Part shown: piece after piece, positions 22,595 through 33,164 of the stretch
Layout of the letters: the number at the start of each line of letters is the position of its first letter
Numbering within the stretch: position 1 is the stretch's first letter
NCBI RefSeq assembly: GCF_950100655.1
Contig: NZ_CATNLY010000034.1
Coordinates: forward strand, 1-64,000
Reading direction: 5' to 3'
Source of the DNA: Pleomorphomonas sp. T1.2MG-36
Lineage (GTDB): Bacteria; Pseudomonadota; Alphaproteobacteria; Rhizobiales; Pleomorphomonadaceae
Length of the DNA stretch: 64,000 nt
Notes under the pieces: generated by a model
Databases searched by the model: none
Seen by the model: only the letters and a program-made list of their open reading frames with translations
Told to the model about the DNA's origin: nothing
Made by a program: the position numbers and the translations under genes

Positions 22595-22680
22595 CACGGC
22601 CTGCCGGCGCCGGAGAGGCCCCGGAGCCGACCTGCCCAGCCGACGCGCTCACGCCGATTTGTCGAGCGCTCACGGAAAAG

Positions 22681-22706
22681 GGCCTCGCCGACCGAACGGC
22701 GAGGCC
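22681..22706 (+). terminator. terminator after lysC
   Basis: GGCCTCGCCG (22681-22690), loop ACCGAA, CGGCGAGGCC (22697-22706): a perfect ten-pair stem followed by a short TTAT. It separates lysC from ptsP. Confidence 0.65.
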
Positions 22707-22880
22707 TTATCAACGTGCTGGAGCCCATCCGTTTTCCGGCAGCCGTCCGCAAGGAGATGCTGCCATATTGATGGCTTCAAGCCGGCCGCAAAAAGCGCTA
22801 GGGCTGGCAATATGGAGTGGATGAACCCGTCGGCCGGCCTGGCGCCGTTCCGGCCCGCGGGAGAGAGCAGGAAGCCGACG

Positions 22881-25148
22881 ATGCGGGGAGGCCTTTCCGG
22901 ACCGCGCGTTCTGCTCCGCCGCCTCCGCGAGGTGATGGCGGAGCCGATCAGCGCCCAGGAGCGACTGGACAAGATCGTCGTTACCATCGCGGCCAACATG
23001 GTCGCGGAGGTTTGCTCGCTCTACGTCCTGCGTGCCGACGGCGTGCTTGAACTGTTTGCCACCGAGGGCCTCAACCGCGACGCCGTCCACAAGGCGTCGC
23101 TCCGGGTCGGCCAGGGCCTTGTTGGCCTGATCGCCGCCGAGGCGGCCGTGCTCAACCTCGCCGACGCCCAGGAACATCCCGCCTTCTCCTACATTCCCGG
23201 CACCGACGAAGAGGCCTACCACTCCTTCCTCGGCGTGCCGATCCTGCGTTCGGGCCGGACGCTCGGCGTCCTGGTGGTGCAGAACCGCGTGCGCAAGACC
23301 TACTCCGAGGAGGAGGAGGAGGCGCTTCAGACCACCGGCATGATCATTGCCGAGATCATCGCCTCGGGCGAAGTGCTGGGCCTTGCCGCCGCCCAGCAGA
23401 CCGTGCTCGACCTCAACCGGCCCATGCACGTGCCCGGCATCGTGCTGTCGGACGGCGTCGGCCTCGGACATGTCGTGCTGCACGAGCCGCGCGTCGTCGT
23501 CACCAATTTCATCGCCGAGGACCCCGAGCAGGAAGTGAAGCGGCTCACCGCCGCCATCGCCAACCTGCGCCTGTCCATCGACGACATGATCGACAGCGGC
23601 GAGGTCGCCCATCACGGCGAGCATCGCGACGTGCTCGAAGCCTACCGCATGTTCGCCTACGACCGCGGCTGGACGCGGCGCATGGAAGAGGCGATCGTCC
23701 GCTCGGGCCTCTCCGCAGAGGCGGCGGTGGAGCGCGTGCAGTCCGATACCCGCGCCCGCATGCAGCGGCAGACCGACCCCTACCTGCTTGAGCGCCTGCA
23801 CGATTTCGACGACCTGACCTATCGCCTGCTGCGCGAGCTGATGGGCAAGGACAAGAACACCGAACTGCCGGAGAACGCCATCGTCGTGGCGCGCTCGATG
23901 GGCGCCGCCGAGCTCCTCGACTACGATCGCTCCAAGCTGCGCGGCCTCGTGCTCGAGGAAGGCACCTCGACCAGCCATGTGGCCATCGTCGCCCGTGCCC
24001 TGTCCATTCCGGCCGTCGGCCAGCTCGCCAACGTCGTGTCGCTGGCCGAGAACGGCGACAGCATCATCATCGATGGCGAGAGCGGCTACGTGCACCTGAG
24101 GCCGCCGGCCGACGTCGAGCAGGCCTACGTCACCAAGGTACGCTTCCGCGCTCGCCGGCAGGAACGGTATCGCCAGTTGCGCTTCAAGGCGCCGGTGACG
24201 CTCGACGGCGTGCGTATCGCCCTCAACACCAACGCCGGCCTGCTGTTCGACCTGCCGCATTTCGACGAGTCGGGCGCCGATGGCATCGGCCTGTTCCGCA
24301 CCGAACTGCAGTTCATGATCGCGCCCACTTTCCCCAAGCTGGGCCAGCAGGCGGAGCTCTATTCCAAGATTCTCGACGGTGCCACCGGCCGGCCCGTCAC
24401 CTTCCGCACGCTCGACATCGGCGGCGACAAGGTTCTGCCCTACCTCACCCGCTCCGTGCAGGAAGAGAACCCGGCCATGGGCTGGCGGGCCATCCGCATC
24501 GGGCTCGACCGTACCGTCATTCTCAGGACACAGATACGCGCCCTTCTCAAGGCGGCCGGTGGTCGCGAACTGCGCGTCATGTTCCCGATGATCTCGACGG
24601 TCGACGAATTCGTCAGGGCCAAGGAACTGGTGAAGGGCGAGCAGCGCTTCCTGGAAAAGCACGGCCATGCCCTGCCCTCGTCGCTGAAGCTCGGCGCCAT
24701 GATCGAGGTGCCGGCGCTGCTGTTCGAACTCGACGAGCTGCTGTCGGTGGTCGACTTCGTGTCGGTCGGAACCAACGACCTGTTCCAGTTCATGCTTGCC
24801 GTCGACCGCGGCAACGCCAAGGTGGCCCAACGCTTCGACGCGCTCGCGCCGTCCTTCCTGCGTGCGCTCCGCACCATCGCGCGCAAGTCGGCCGAATACG
24901 GCAAGCCGGCCACGCTGTGCGGCGAGTTGGCCGGCACGCCGCTGACCGCAATGGCGCTGATGGCCATCGGCTTCCGGTCGATGTCCATGGCGGCCACCTC
25001 GGTCGGCCCCGTCAAGGACATGATCCGCTCGGTCAACCTCGGCGAGCTGGAAGCGCTGCTGGCGCCGGCCCTCAACCGCCCCGACGGTCCGCCGATTCGC
25101 AAGCTCCTGCAGGACTTTGCCGAGTCGCGCGATATCCCGCTCAATTGA
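22881..25148 (+). CDS. ptsP: phosphoenolpyruvate-protein phosphotransferase, nitrogen PTS enzyme I
   Basis: A 755-residue EI-Ntr, the first phosphoryl carrier of the nitrogen-related PTS, which passes phosphate from PEP to NPr and EIIA-Ntr. An N-terminal GAF domain (about 20-160) senses small molecules such as glutamine in relatives. The phosphohistidine is H366 in [14 protein letters not shown], and the PEP-binding barrel ends with C680 in [10 protein letters not shown]. The ATG at 22881 ([12 protein letters not shown]) matches the family and has AGGA upstream; longer frames start at 22812. It is followed after 31 bases by prfA. Confidence 0.95.
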   Translation: MRGGLSGPRVLLRRLREVMAEPISAQERLDKIVVTIAANMVAEVCSLYVLRADGVLELFATEGLNRDAVHKASLRVGQGLVGLIAAEAAVLNLADAQEHPAFSYIPGTDEEAYHSFLGVPILRSGRTLGVLVVQNRVRKTYSEEEEEALQTTGMIIAEIIASGEVLGLAAAQQTVLDLNRPMHVPGIVLSDGVGLGHVVLHEPRVVVTNFIAEDPEQEVKRLTAAIANLRLSIDDMIDSGEVAHHGEHRDVLEAYRMFAYDRGWTRRMEEAIVRSGLSAEAAVERVQSDTRARMQRQTDPYLLERLHDFDDLTYRLLRELMGKDKNTELPENAIVVARSMGAAELLDYDRSKLRGLVLEEGTSTSHVAIVARALSIPAVGQLANVVSLAENGDSIIIDGESGYVHLRPPADVEQAYVTKVRFRARRQERYRQLRFKAPVTLDGVRIALNTNAGLLFDLPHFDESGADGIGLFRTELQFMIAPTFPKLGQQAELYSKILDGATGRPVTFRTLDIGGDKVLPYLTRSVQEENPAMGWRAIRIGLDRTVILRTQIRALLKAAGGRELRVMFPMISTVDEFVRAKELVKGEQRFLEKHGHALPSSLKLGAMIEVPALLFELDELLSVVDFVSVGTNDLFQFMLAVDRGNAKVAQRFDALAPSFLRALRTIARKSAEYGKPATLCGELAGTPLTAMALMAIGFRSMSMAATSVGPVKDMIRSVNLGELEALLAPALNRPDGPPIRKLLQDFAESRDIPLN

Positions 25149-25179
25149 CCCGGCTCCCGATCAAGGCTCCCGCCTAGGC

Positions 25180-26253
25180 ATGACTCCCTTCGACGCCCGT
25201 CTCGAGGCCCTCCTCGACCGCTTCGCCATTCTTGAAGCGCGGCTTGCCGGCAACCCGGATGCCGACACCTTCGTACGCCTGTCGCGCGATTACGCCGAAC
25301 TGGAGCCGCTGGTCGCCCGCATCCGCGCCCTGCGCGATGCCGACCGCGAGCTCAACGACATCGAGGCGATGCTGGCCGATCCCGCCACCGATCCCGACAT
25401 GCGGGCGCTCGCCGAGGCCGAACGGCCGGAGCTGCTCGAAAGGGTCGAGACCCTCAGACAGGACGTCCGGCTGGCGCTGCTGCCGCGCGACCGTGCCGAC
25501 GACAAGAGCGCCATCCTGGAGGTGCGCGCCGGCACCGGTGGGGACGAAGCGGCGCTATTCGCCGGTGATCTCTTCCGCATGTACCAGCGCTACGCCGAGA
25601 CGCGCGGCTGGCGCGTTGAGGTGATGAGCGTTTCGGAAGCCGAACTGGGCGGCTACAAGGAAATCATCGCCTCGATCGACGGCACTGGCGTTTACGCCCG
25701 GCTGAAGTTCGAGTCCGGCGTCCACCGGGTACAGCGCGTGCCGGTCACCGAGAGTTCGGGCCGCATCCACACCTCGGCGGCCACCGTGGCCGTGCTGCCG
25801 GAGGCCGAGGAGGTGGATATCGCCATCAACGAATCCGACCTCCGCGTCGACACCTTCCGCTCGTCGGGCGCTGGTGGCCAGCACGTCAACACCACCGACA
25901 GCGCCATCCGCATCACCCATATCCCCACCGGCCTCGCCGTCGCCTGCCAGGAGGAGCGGTCCCAGCACAAGAACCGCGCCAAGGCGATGAAGCTGCTGCG
26001 CTCCCGTCTCTACGAAATGGAGCGCGAAAAGGCCGACAGCGCCCGCGCCGCCGATCGGCGCGGCCAGGTCGGCTCCGGTGATCGCTCCGAACGCATCCGC
26101 ACCTATAACTTCCCGCAGGGCCGCCTCACCGATCACCGCATCAACCTGACGCTCTACAAGCTGCCGCAGGTGATGGAGGGCGACCTCGACGATGTCGTCG
26201 ACGCGCTGATCACCGATCATCAGGCCAAATTGCTGGCCGAAGCGGAAGCATGA
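25180..26253 (+). CDS. prfA: peptide chain release factor 1
   Basis: A 357-residue class I release factor that reads UAA and UAG. The GGQ loop is at 232-234 ([20 protein letters not shown]) and is the site methylated by PrmC. The decoding PxT region follows the acidic first domain. Start ATG at 25180 gives [15 protein letters not shown]. Its stop overlaps the start of prmC by four bases (ATGA), so the two are translationally coupled. Confidence 0.97.
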   Translation: MTPFDARLEALLDRFAILEARLAGNPDADTFVRLSRDYAELEPLVARIRALRDADRELNDIEAMLADPATDPDMRALAEAERPELLERVETLRQDVRLALLPRDRADDKSAILEVRAGTGGDEAALFAGDLFRMYQRYAETRGWRVEVMSVSEAELGGYKEIIASIDGTGVYARLKFESGVHRVQRVPVTESSGRIHTSAATVAVLPEAEEVDIAINESDLRVDTFRSSGAGGQHVNTTDSAIRITHIPTGLAVACQEERSQHKNRAKAMKLLRSRLYEMEREKADSARAADRRGQVGSGDRSERIRTYNFPQGRLTDHRINLTLYKLPQVMEGDLDDVVDALITDHQAKLLAEAEA

Positions 26254-27143
26254 ACGGGCTCCCGACCCTCGCGACCCTGCTCGCCGACGCCCGTCGACGC
26301 CTGACGATGGCCGGCGTCGACACGGCGGCAATCGACGCCCGTCTGCTCGTCGAAGCGGCCACCGGTGCCAGCCGGCTCGACCTTCTCGCCGCCGCCGATC
26401 GCACCGTCGCGGCCGAGGCCGCCGCCCGTCTCGACGGCTGGGTGGACCGTCGCGCCACCGGTGAGCCGGTCGGCCGCATTCTCGGCGCCACGTCCTTCTA
26501 CGGCCTCGACTTCGCGCTCGGTCCGGACACGCTGGAGCCGCGCCCCGACACCGAGACGCTGGTCGAAGTGGCGCTGGCCGCCGTCCGCACGGGCCTCATC
26601 GCCGGCGCTTCGCCCGATGGCACGGGCCTCCGCCTGCTCGACCTCGGCACCGGCACGGGCGCCATCGCCGTGGCGCTGCTCGCCAAGATGCCCGGAGCAA
26701 GCGGCATCGCCACGGATCTGGCGCCCGGCGCCCTGGATGTCGCCAGGACGAATGCCGCCCGCAACGGCGTCGGCGGCCGGTTGGATTTCGCCCTCGGCGA
26801 TTTCTTCGCCGCGGTCAACGGCAGCTTCGATCTCGTCGTTTCCAACCCGCCGTATATCGCGAGCGACGTCATCGCCGGCCTCGACCGCGAAGTGCGTCTG
26901 CACGATCCCCGGCTCGCCCTCGACGGCGGCTCCGACGGGCTCGACGCCTACCGCGCGATTCTCGCCGGCATCGACGAGCATCTTGCCGCCGGGGGCTTGC
27001 TGGCCGTCGAGATCGGCTGGGATCAGGGCCAAGCAGTCGCGGCGTTATTCAGGGCGGCGGGACTGATGGAAATCGAAGTCCACCGCGACCTCGGCGGCCG
27101 CGACCGGGTGGTCTCGGGCCGGCGTAATATGCAATTTGACTGA
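26250..27143 (+). CDS. prmC: peptide chain release factor N5-glutamine methyltransferase
   Basis: A 297-residue methyltransferase that modifies the glutamine of the release-factor GGQ motif. The SAM-binding motif is [16 protein letters not shown] and the catalytic NPPY is N199-Y202 ([11 protein letters not shown]). The N-terminal helical domain that holds the release factor is present. It overlaps the end of prfA by four bases. The next gene is 430 bases away. Confidence 0.96.
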   Translation: MNGLPTLATLLADARRRLTMAGVDTAAIDARLLVEAATGASRLDLLAAADRTVAAEAAARLDGWVDRRATGEPVGRILGATSFYGLDFALGPDTLEPRPDTETLVEVALAAVRTGLIAGASPDGTGLRLLDLGTGTGAIAVALLAKMPGASGIATDLAPGALDVARTNAARNGVGGRLDFALGDFFAAVNGSFDLVVSNPPYIASDVIAGLDREVRLHDPRLALDGGSDGLDAYRAILAGIDEHLAAGGLLAVEIGWDQGQAVAALFRAAGLMEIEVHRDLGGRDRVVSGRRNMQFD

Positions 27144-27573
27144 GATTCCCTCGCTTTATTGACCTTGACGCCAAAATTCAGCTTGGAAAGTCGCATCGAA
27201 GCAGCTACGGTCCTCCGTAGAGAATCGGCTGTATTTGACGTCACCGTCGAAAAGCCGTATTCGGGAGGCATGACCTCTTGCCTTGGCGGATGAGCAGTCG
27301 GAGCTCGCTCACAAAGTCCGGTTGCCGGCAGAGCCAAGGCGTGGGCCACGATCCCGCTCAGACCCGTTCTCGATACGATCAAACGTAGAGGATGCTGAGG
27401 CGACACCGTCATGGGCTGTAAGCGCCCGATCTGACGGTCGTTCTTGACGGATGATGTGTTTGCACCTGGCGCCGCGACTTCGCCGGTCCCTCATGGGAAC
27501 CCCGCAGTCAACGAGACCCGCGGCCTCGCGCCTCGTGCTTTTCTGACCCGCGAAGGCAAGAGATAGCGGACAT
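27144..27573. other. 430-base intergenic region between prmC and the DUF4167 gene
   Basis: No convincing protein gene is present on either strand. The region is less GC-biased than its neighbours and contains a small perfect hairpin (CTACGG-TCCT-CCGTAG, 27205-27220). It is large enough for the DUF4167 promoter and a small RNA, but no family was recognised. Confidence 0.4.
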
Positions 27574-28749
27574 ATGAGGCAGAACCAGCAGAACAAGCAA
27601 CGGATGCGCGGCCGGCCCAACCGCAAGGCTCCCAATCCGCTGACCCGGTCGTTCGATTCCAACGGCCCGGACATCAAGATCAGAGGCACCGCCCTTCACA
27701 TCGCCGAAAAGTACACGCAGCTCGCCCGCGACGCGTCGTCGGCCGGTGACCGGGTGATGGCGGAGAATTACCTCCAGCACGCCGAACACTATTACCGCAT
27801 CATCGCCGCCGCGCAGGCCGCGCAGGCCGCCGCCGCGCAGGGGCGCGAGGACGACAGCGAGGACGACGATTTCGAGCCGATCGGATCCGACCGTTTCGAA
27901 CCGCGTCAGATCGAAATCCGCCAACCCGGCCAGTTCGACACCAACAATCGCCAGCCGAACGAGCAGCGTGAGCCGCGCGAGCAACGCGAAGGCGGCTACC
28001 AGAACCGCGACGGTCAGCAGCGCGACTACAACCGCAACGGCGACAACAATCGCAACAACGGCGACAACAACCGCAACGGCGATACCAACCGCAACAGCGG
28101 CGACGCAAATCGCAACAACGGCGACGCCAATCGCAACGGCGATGCCAACCGCAACAACGGCGACAATGGCGACCGCCAGCAGCAGGACCGCAACGAGTAC
28201 CGCCGCGACCGCCGCCAGCGTTTCGACCGCTTCGGCCGCGACAATCGCGGCGATCGGCAGGGGCAGAACCAGGACAACCGTGGCGGCGAGCGCCAGCAGC
28301 AGCCGGCCATGGTGCCGACGCTGGCCGATGCGCCGCAGCCCGACGTCAGCTTCCCCGATTCGCCGCAGCCAGTCGTCCGCGCCGAGCGCGAGCCGCGTCC
28401 GGCACCGGTCGCCACGGAGGCTGGCCTGCCCGCCTTCCTTCTCGATCGTCAGCCGCGCGCTTCCGACCCCGCCCCGGTGACGGTGGCCGAACGGCCCGCG
28501 CCTGCGCCGGCTGCGGAGCGTCCCGCTCCGGTCGCCGAGCGCCCCGCCGCCGAACCGGTCCGCGAGCCGTCACCGGAACCGGTAGCCGCCGCTCCGGCCG
28601 AGGCAGGAGCCGAGGACGAGGCGCCGCGCAAGCGCGTTCCTCGCCGTCGCGCCACCACCATCGGCACCCCGATCGCCTCGACCACCCGCCCGCGCACCCG
28701 CCGCGCCAAGGCGACGACCGAAGGCAGCACCGAGGGCGGCGAAGGCTGA
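27574..28749 (+). CDS. DUF4167 domain protein with Asn-rich repeat tract
   Basis: A 391-residue protein. Residues 1-80 (MRQNQQNKQRMRGRPN...NPLTRSFDSNGPDVK-type) form the conserved DUF4167 domain, probably nucleic-acid binding given its basic, Arg/Asn-rich start. Residues about 150-197 are an unusual tract of NRNGD/NRNNGD units. The rest is disordered: Arg- and Gln-rich, then Pro/Ala/Glu-rich, with a basic tail KRVPRRRATT. The function of the family is not established. The linkage prfA-prmC-DUF4167 is conserved in Hyphomicrobiales. A good terminator follows. Confidence 0.85.
   Translation: MRQNQQNKQRMRGRPNRKAPNPLTRSFDSNGPDIKIRGTALHIAEKYTQLARDASSAGDRVMAENYLQHAEHYYRIIAAAQAAQAAAAQGREDDSEDDDFEPIGSDRFEPRQIEIRQPGQFDTNNRQPNEQREPREQREGGYQNRDGQQRDYNRNGDNNRNNGDNNRNGDTNRNSGDANRNNGDANRNGDANRNNGDNGDRQQQDRNEYRRDRRQRFDRFGRDNRGDRQGQNQDNRGGERQQQPAMVPTLADAPQPDVSFPDSPQPVVRAEREPRPAPVATEAGLPAFLLDRQPRASDPAPVTVAERPAPAPAAERPAPVAERPAAEPVREPSPEPVAAAPAEAGAEDEAPRKRVPRRRATTIGTPIASTTRPRTRRAKATTEGSTEGGEG
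28026..28180 (+). repeat. short tandem coding repeat (Asn-Arg-Asn-Gly-Asp units)
   Basis: About eight units of 15 to 21 bases built from AACCGCAACGGCGAC encode NRNGD and NRNNGD. Units vary in length by whole codons, so copy-number change would keep the reading frame. Confidence 0.8.
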
Positions 28750-28782
28750 GGCCTGCGCAACCAACCGACAAGACTTTCCCTG

Positions 28783-28810
28783 AGGACCGCGTCGTCACCG
28801 ACGCGGTCCT
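28783..28810 (+). terminator. terminator of the DUF4167 gene
   Basis: AGGACCGCGTCG (28783-28794), loop TCAC, CGACGCGGTCCT (28799-28810), then TTTCGTTTC. A strong intrinsic terminator. Confidence 0.85.
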
Positions 28811-28844
28811 TTTCGTTTCAGGACTGGACGACGCGACGCCACAT

Positions 28845-28878
28845 GCAAAAAGGGCGGCGCCGCATGGCACCGCCCTTT
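28845..28878 (-). terminator. terminator of typA
   Basis: AAAGGGCGG and CCGCCCTTT with an inner GCC/GGC pair form a stem around GCAT (28849-28878). On the minus strand it is followed by TTTTGC. It lies 22 bases beyond the typA stop. Confidence 0.75.
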
Positions 28879-28900
28879 CCTTGAATTCTCGAAGCGTGGC

Positions 28901-30727
28901 TTAGGCCGCCGCGTCGCGCGACCGCTCGCGCTTGCGCTCGATCGGATCGAGCGTCGTCTTCCTGAGGCGGATCGACTTGGGCGTCACCTCGACCAGTTCG
29001 TCTTCCTGGATCCAGGCCAGCGCCCGCTCCAGCGTCATGCGGATCGGCGGCGTCAGGCGCACGGCCTCATCCTTGCCGGCCGAGCGGACGTTGGTCAGCT
29101 TCTTGCCCTTGAGCACGTTGACTTCGAGGTCGTTCTCGCGCGTGTGCTCGCCGACGATCATGCCCTGGTAGACCTTCCAGCCCGGCTCGATCATCATCGG
29201 GCCGCGATCCTCGAGGTTCCAAAGCGCGTAGGCGACGGCCTCGCCGATATCGTTGGAAATCAGCACGCCGTTGCGCCGACCGGGCAGTTCGCCCTTGTGC
29301 GGCTGGTAGTCGTGGAACAGACGGTTCATCACCGCCGTGCCGCGCGTGTCGGTCAGGAGCTCCGACTGGTAGCCGATCAGGCCGCGCGTCGGCGCGAAGA
29401 ACACCAGGCGCAGGCGGTTGCCGCCGGACGGGCGCATCTCCACCATATCGGCCTTGCGCTCGCTCATCTTCTGCACGACCACCGAGGAGTACTCCTCGTC
29501 GACGTCGATCACCACTTCCTCGATCGGCTCCAGCGTCTCTCCGGTCGCTTCGTCCTTGCGGAAGACGACGCGCGGGCGCGACACGGCCAGTTCGAACCCT
29601 TCGCGACGCATGGTCTCGATCAGCACGGCAAGCTGCAGTTCGCCGCGGCCCGAAACGAAGAACGAATCCTTCTCGGTGCTTTCCTCGATCTTCAGGGCCA
29701 CATTGCCCTCCGCCTCGCGCAGCAGGCGATCGCGGATCATGCGGCTCGTCACCTTGTCACCCTCGGTGCCGGCGAGCGGCGAGTTGTTGACGAGGAAGGT
29801 CATGGTGACGGTCGGCGGATCGATCGGCTGGGCGTGCAGCGGCTCGGTCACTTCGAGCGCACAGAAGGTTTCGGCCACCGTACCCTTGGTCAGGCCGGCG
29901 ATCGCCACGATGTCGCCCGCCTCGCCGACGTCGATGGCGGTGCGCTCGAGACCGCGGAAGGCCAGAAGCTTGGAGACGCGGCCCTGGTCGACGACGTTGC
30001 CGTCCTGGTCGAGCACCTTGATCGTCTGGTTGGTCTTCACCGAACCCGAGGTGATGCGGCCGGTAACCACGCGACCGAGGAAGGGATTGGCTTCGAGCAG
30101 CGTGCCGATCATGCGGAACGCCGCGTCCTTCTCGACGTGCGGCGGATCGACGTGACGCAGCACCAGATCGAACAGCGGCGTCATGCCTTCCGCTTCGTTG
30201 CCTTCCGGCGAGGTCGAGAACCAGCCATTGCGGCCCGAACCGTAGAGGATCGGGAAGTCGAGCTGCTCTTCGGTGGCGTCGAGGTTGGCGAACAGGTCGA
30301 ACACCTCGTCCACCACCTCGTGGATGCGGGCATCCTGGCGGTCGACCTTGTTGATGGCGACGATCGGCTTCAGGCCAACCTTCAGCGCCTTGCCGACCAC
30401 GAACTTGGTCTGCGGCATCGGCCCCTCGGCGGCGTCGACCAGCACGATGGCGCCGTCCACCATATTGAGGATACGCTCCACTTCGCCGCCGAAATCGGCG
30501 TGACCGGGGGTGTCGACGATGTTGATCCGCACGCCGTGCCAGACCACCGAAGTCGCCTTGGCAAGGATGGTGATGCCGCGCTCCTTCTCGAGGTCACTGG
30601 AGTCCATCACGCGCTCGGCGACCTTCTGGTTTTCGCGATAGGTGCCGGATTGCTTCAGAAGCTCGTCGACCAGGGTCGTCTTGCCATGGTCGACGTGCGC
30701 GATGATGGCGATGTTGCGCATTTGCAT
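28901..30727 (-). CDS. typA: ribosome-associated translational GTPase TypA/BipA
   Basis: A 608-residue translation-factor-like GTPase involved in ribosome assembly and stress adaptation. It shows G1 AHVDHGKT (10-17), the switch II segment [14 protein letters not shown], the G4 NKVD, and EF-G-like domains III and V followed by the TypA-specific C-terminal domain ([19 protein letters not shown]). Start at 30727 ([11 protein letters not shown]) or 30721 (MRNIAIIAH); the longer open frame to 30802 is not conserved. Confidence 0.96.
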   Translation of the reverse strand: MQMRNIAIIAHVDHGKTTLVDELLKQSGTYRENQKVAERVMDSSDLEKERGITILAKATSVVWHGVRINIVDTPGHADFGGEVERILNMVDGAIVLVDAAEGPMPQTKFVVGKALKVGLKPIVAINKVDRQDARIHEVVDEVFDLFANLDATEEQLDFPILYGSGRNGWFSTSPEGNEAEGMTPLFDLVLRHVDPPHVEKDAAFRMIGTLLEANPFLGRVVTGRITSGSVKTNQTIKVLDQDGNVVDQGRVSKLLAFRGLERTAIDVGEAGDIVAIAGLTKGTVAETFCALEVTEPLHAQPIDPPTVTMTFLVNNSPLAGTEGDKVTSRMIRDRLLREAEGNVALKIEESTEKDSFFVSGRGELQLAVLIETMRREGFELAVSRPRVVFRKDEATGETLEPIEEVVIDVDEEYSSVVVQKMSERKADMVEMRPSGGNRLRLVFFAPTRGLIGYQSELLTDTRGTAVMNRLFHDYQPHKGELPGRRNGVLISNDIGEAVAYALWNLEDRGPMMIEPGWKVYQGMIVGEHTRENDLEVNVLKGKKLTNVRSAGKDEAVRLTPPIRMTLERALAWIQEDELVEVTPKSIRLRKTTLDPIERKRERSRDAAA

Positions 30728-30935
30728 GGGCGTACTCGGTTGGGAAAAGACAGACGGCCCGAAGCGAGCCTCCGGACCGTCATTCTGGCGCGCACTATAC
30801 AAATGAATGTGACGGTAGCAAGAAAAACCTGATTATTGCGCCGATCATCAGCCATGCAAAGCGCAGCGACACTTAACAGCGCCTGCTAGTCTCTGCTAAA
30901 AGCGCCGCCTTCGGCCTTCACTTTCGGGACGATCC

Positions 30936-32120
30936 ATGCAGCATGCCCCGATGACCGAGCGCCACGTCGCGGCGATCGGCTCACTCCTCATCGCACTCGG
31001 GCCGGTTTCGCTTGCCCTCTACACGCCGGCCATGCCGGAGCTGGTCACCGACTTCGCCACGACCTATCCGGCGGTGAAGGCGACGCTCGCCGCCTATTTC
31101 GCGGGCTTCGCGCTGGCCCAGCTGATCTGCGGCCCCCTGTCCGACGCCTATGGCCGCCGCCCTGCCGCGCTGGCCTTCCTGGCGCTCTATGCGCTCGGCT
31201 CGGTCGGCGCCGTGCTGGCGCCCACCATTCACGCGCTGACGGTTGCCCGCCTCGTGCAAGGCGTCGGCGCCGCCGTGGGGATCTCGGTTGCCCGCGCCAT
31301 CGTTCGCGACAACTTCACCGGCGAACAGTCGTCGCGGGTGATGAATACCATCGGCATCTTCCTTGCCATCGGCCCGGCCATAGCGCCAACGCTCGGCAGC
31401 CTCGCCATGCTGGCCTTCGACTGGCGAGCGATCTTCGTGCTGATGGTGATCTATGGCGGGGTTCTCCTCGTCGCCGTCCATCGCTTCCTGCCGGAGACCA
31501 ACCGAACGCCCGATCCCGCTCGCGCCAGACCCTCGGGCCTCCTGCGCGCCTATGCCGCTCTGGCCGGCGACAGCCGCTTCCTGTTTCCGGCCCTCATGAT
31601 GGGGCTGGTGTTCGGCGGCTTCTACTCGCTGAGTTCGACGCTGCCCTTCCTGCTGATCGACACCGCCGGCCTCAGCCCGCAGGCCTTCGGCTTCGGCATG
31701 CTGGCCCAAACCGGCGCCTACATCCTCGGCGGCATCTTTACAAAGGCACTGCTGAAGCACGTTCCGGCCCGCGATCTGGTGCTGCCCGGTCTCGTGCTCG
31801 CCACCGCCGGTGCGCTGACGATGACCGTGTCGATCGCCCTCTTTCCGCCGTGCTATCTGACCGTGATGGCACCGGTCGCCGTGTTCGCCTTCGCGCTGGC
31901 CATGGTGACGCCCGACCTGACCACCCGCGCCATGGCCGCCTTTCCCGAGAAAGCCGGGGCGGCCGCGGCCCTTCTCGGCTTTGCGCAGATGGGCAGCGGC
32001 TTCGTCGACTCCGGCACCGTGGCGCTGATCGGCTCGCCGCCGGTCGCCTTTGCCACGGTGATCCCGACCGTCACGCTCGCCGCGCTGCTGCTCGGGTTCG
32101 TCGAACGGGAACCCGGCTGA
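30936..32120 (+). CDS. Bcr/CflA family drug:H+ antiporter (MFS)
   Basis: A 394-residue transporter with twelve predicted transmembrane helices. The opening SLLIALGPVSLALYTPAMPEL and the loop GPLSDAYGRRPAALAF (motif A variant) are typical of the Bcr/CflA group. VQGVGAAVGISVARAIVRD is the family's motif around helix 4 and 5. Substrates in relatives include bicyclomycin, chloramphenicol and peptides; not predictable here. A family B repeat follows the stop. Confidence 0.88.
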   Translation: MQHAPMTERHVAAIGSLLIALGPVSLALYTPAMPELVTDFATTYPAVKATLAAYFAGFALAQLICGPLSDAYGRRPAALAFLALYALGSVGAVLAPTIHALTVARLVQGVGAAVGISVARAIVRDNFTGEQSSRVMNTIGIFLAIGPAIAPTLGSLAMLAFDWRAIFVLMVIYGGVLLVAVHRFLPETNRTPDPARARPSGLLRAYAALAGDSRFLFPALMMGLVFGGFYSLSSTLPFLLIDTAGLSPQAFGFGMLAQTGAYILGGIFTKALLKHVPARDLVLPGLVLATAGALTMTVSIALFPPCYLTVMAPVAVFAFALAMVTPDLTTRAMAAFPEKAGAAAALLGFAQMGSGFVDSGTVALIGSPPVAFATVIPTVTLAALLLGFVEREPG

Positions 32121-32128
32121 CCGCCTCA

Positions 32129-32255
32129 TACTCGTTCCGCTTGATCTGGCTGCATCCAGCCCAAGCGGGTTTCGGCCTGACCGGCCGGCGCCCGGTCGGG
32201 CGCTTCCGCTTCCGTCAGGTTCCGCCCGAAAGGTCGAAACCCGACGGAACCGGCA
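32129..32255. repeat. family B structured repeat, copy 1
   Basis: A segment of about 125 bases between two convergent genes. It opens with nested stems CCGCTTG/CAAGCGG and CTGG/CCAG. GCGCCC-GGTC-GGGCGC follows, and a long outer pairing of GGGTTTCG with CGAAACCC closes the unit. The same order occurs, inverted, at 47.70 kb with most bases identical. Confidence 0.75.
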
Positions 32256-32897
32256 TCAGGCACGGCGGAAGCCCAGAAGTCCCGGCGCGGAATGCCAGAA
32301 GGCCTGCGCGGCAAAGCCCATGAACAGCAGCCCCGAGCCCCTGACGATGGCGAGCTCGTGCGCCCGGTAGAAACGGCGCACCGCGCCGGCGCCGATGATG
32401 GCGATCATCACCACGTCGGCGACGAGGAAACCGAAGAAAGATGCGGCGATGAGTGCCGGCAGGCTCGAGAAGGACAGCGTGTCGGCAACGCCGCCGACCA
32501 GCGCCGTGAAGGTGGCGAGCGCCACCGGATAACCCTTGGGATTGGTGAGGCCGAAGATCAGTCCGCGCCGGAACGGCCGCTCGACCGCCATCACCGCCCG
32601 CCCCTCGCCATTCGGCTGGGCGCGGAAGGCCCGCCAGCCGATGAAGGCGAGATAGGCGCCGCAGATGCAGCCGAGCAGATCGAACACCATCGGCCCCACG
32701 ACATGGGCGCCGACCAGCGCTATCAGCGCAAGACTGGTCCACAAGGTGTCGCCGGCCAGATGCCCGACGATGAAGCGGGCGCCGGCGCCCCGCCCTTGTC
32801 CGGCGCCGATGCCGAGGAGCGCGATGAAGGCCGGACCGGGAATGACGACATAGAGAAAGGCGGCGACGAAGGCCGAAAGAAGAAGCGAAAGCGGCAT
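32256..32897 (-). CDS. LysE family amino-acid exporter
   Basis: A 213-residue membrane protein with about six hydrophobic segments. It starts MPLSLLLSAFVAAFLYVVIPGPAFIALLGIG, in which the PGP turn is the LysE/RhtB signature, and includes GLIFGLTNPKGYPVALATFTAL, another family hallmark. It probably exports an amino acid or related metabolite. The ATG at 32897 starts exactly at the first helix; the longer frame adds a charged segment not seen in relatives. A second LysE protein is encoded near 42 kb. Confidence 0.85.
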   Translation of the reverse strand: MPLSLLLSAFVAAFLYVVIPGPAFIALLGIGAGQGRGAGARFIVGHLAGDTLWTSLALIALVGAHVVGPMVFDLLGCICGAYLAFIGWRAFRAQPNGEGRAVMAVERPFRRGLIFGLTNPKGYPVALATFTALVGGVADTLSFSSLPALIAASFFGFLVADVVMIAIIGAGAVRRFYRAHELAIVRGSGLLFMGFAAQAFWHSAPGLLGFRRA

Positions 32898-33164
32898 GGA
32901 AGACGACGAGCCCTCTGGCGGGAGACGGCGGAGCTTCCCGCAATTTCGCTTGCCGCGCAATCGCCGCCGTGCCGATAAGCTAGGCAACGGGCATAGGCAT
33001 TCCTGCCATCGCTGGTTTGCGCTGACTCGCGTTATTTTCGTCAATGCGTTTTACCCGCAATTAATCGGCGAAGGCGATGCTTGAACCGATGAAAGCCGGT
33101 CCTGGAGGAGACGGCGCGCCAACCGCGGCGCGACGCGGAGCCGGTTCACTCGGGGAGCGTTCAA

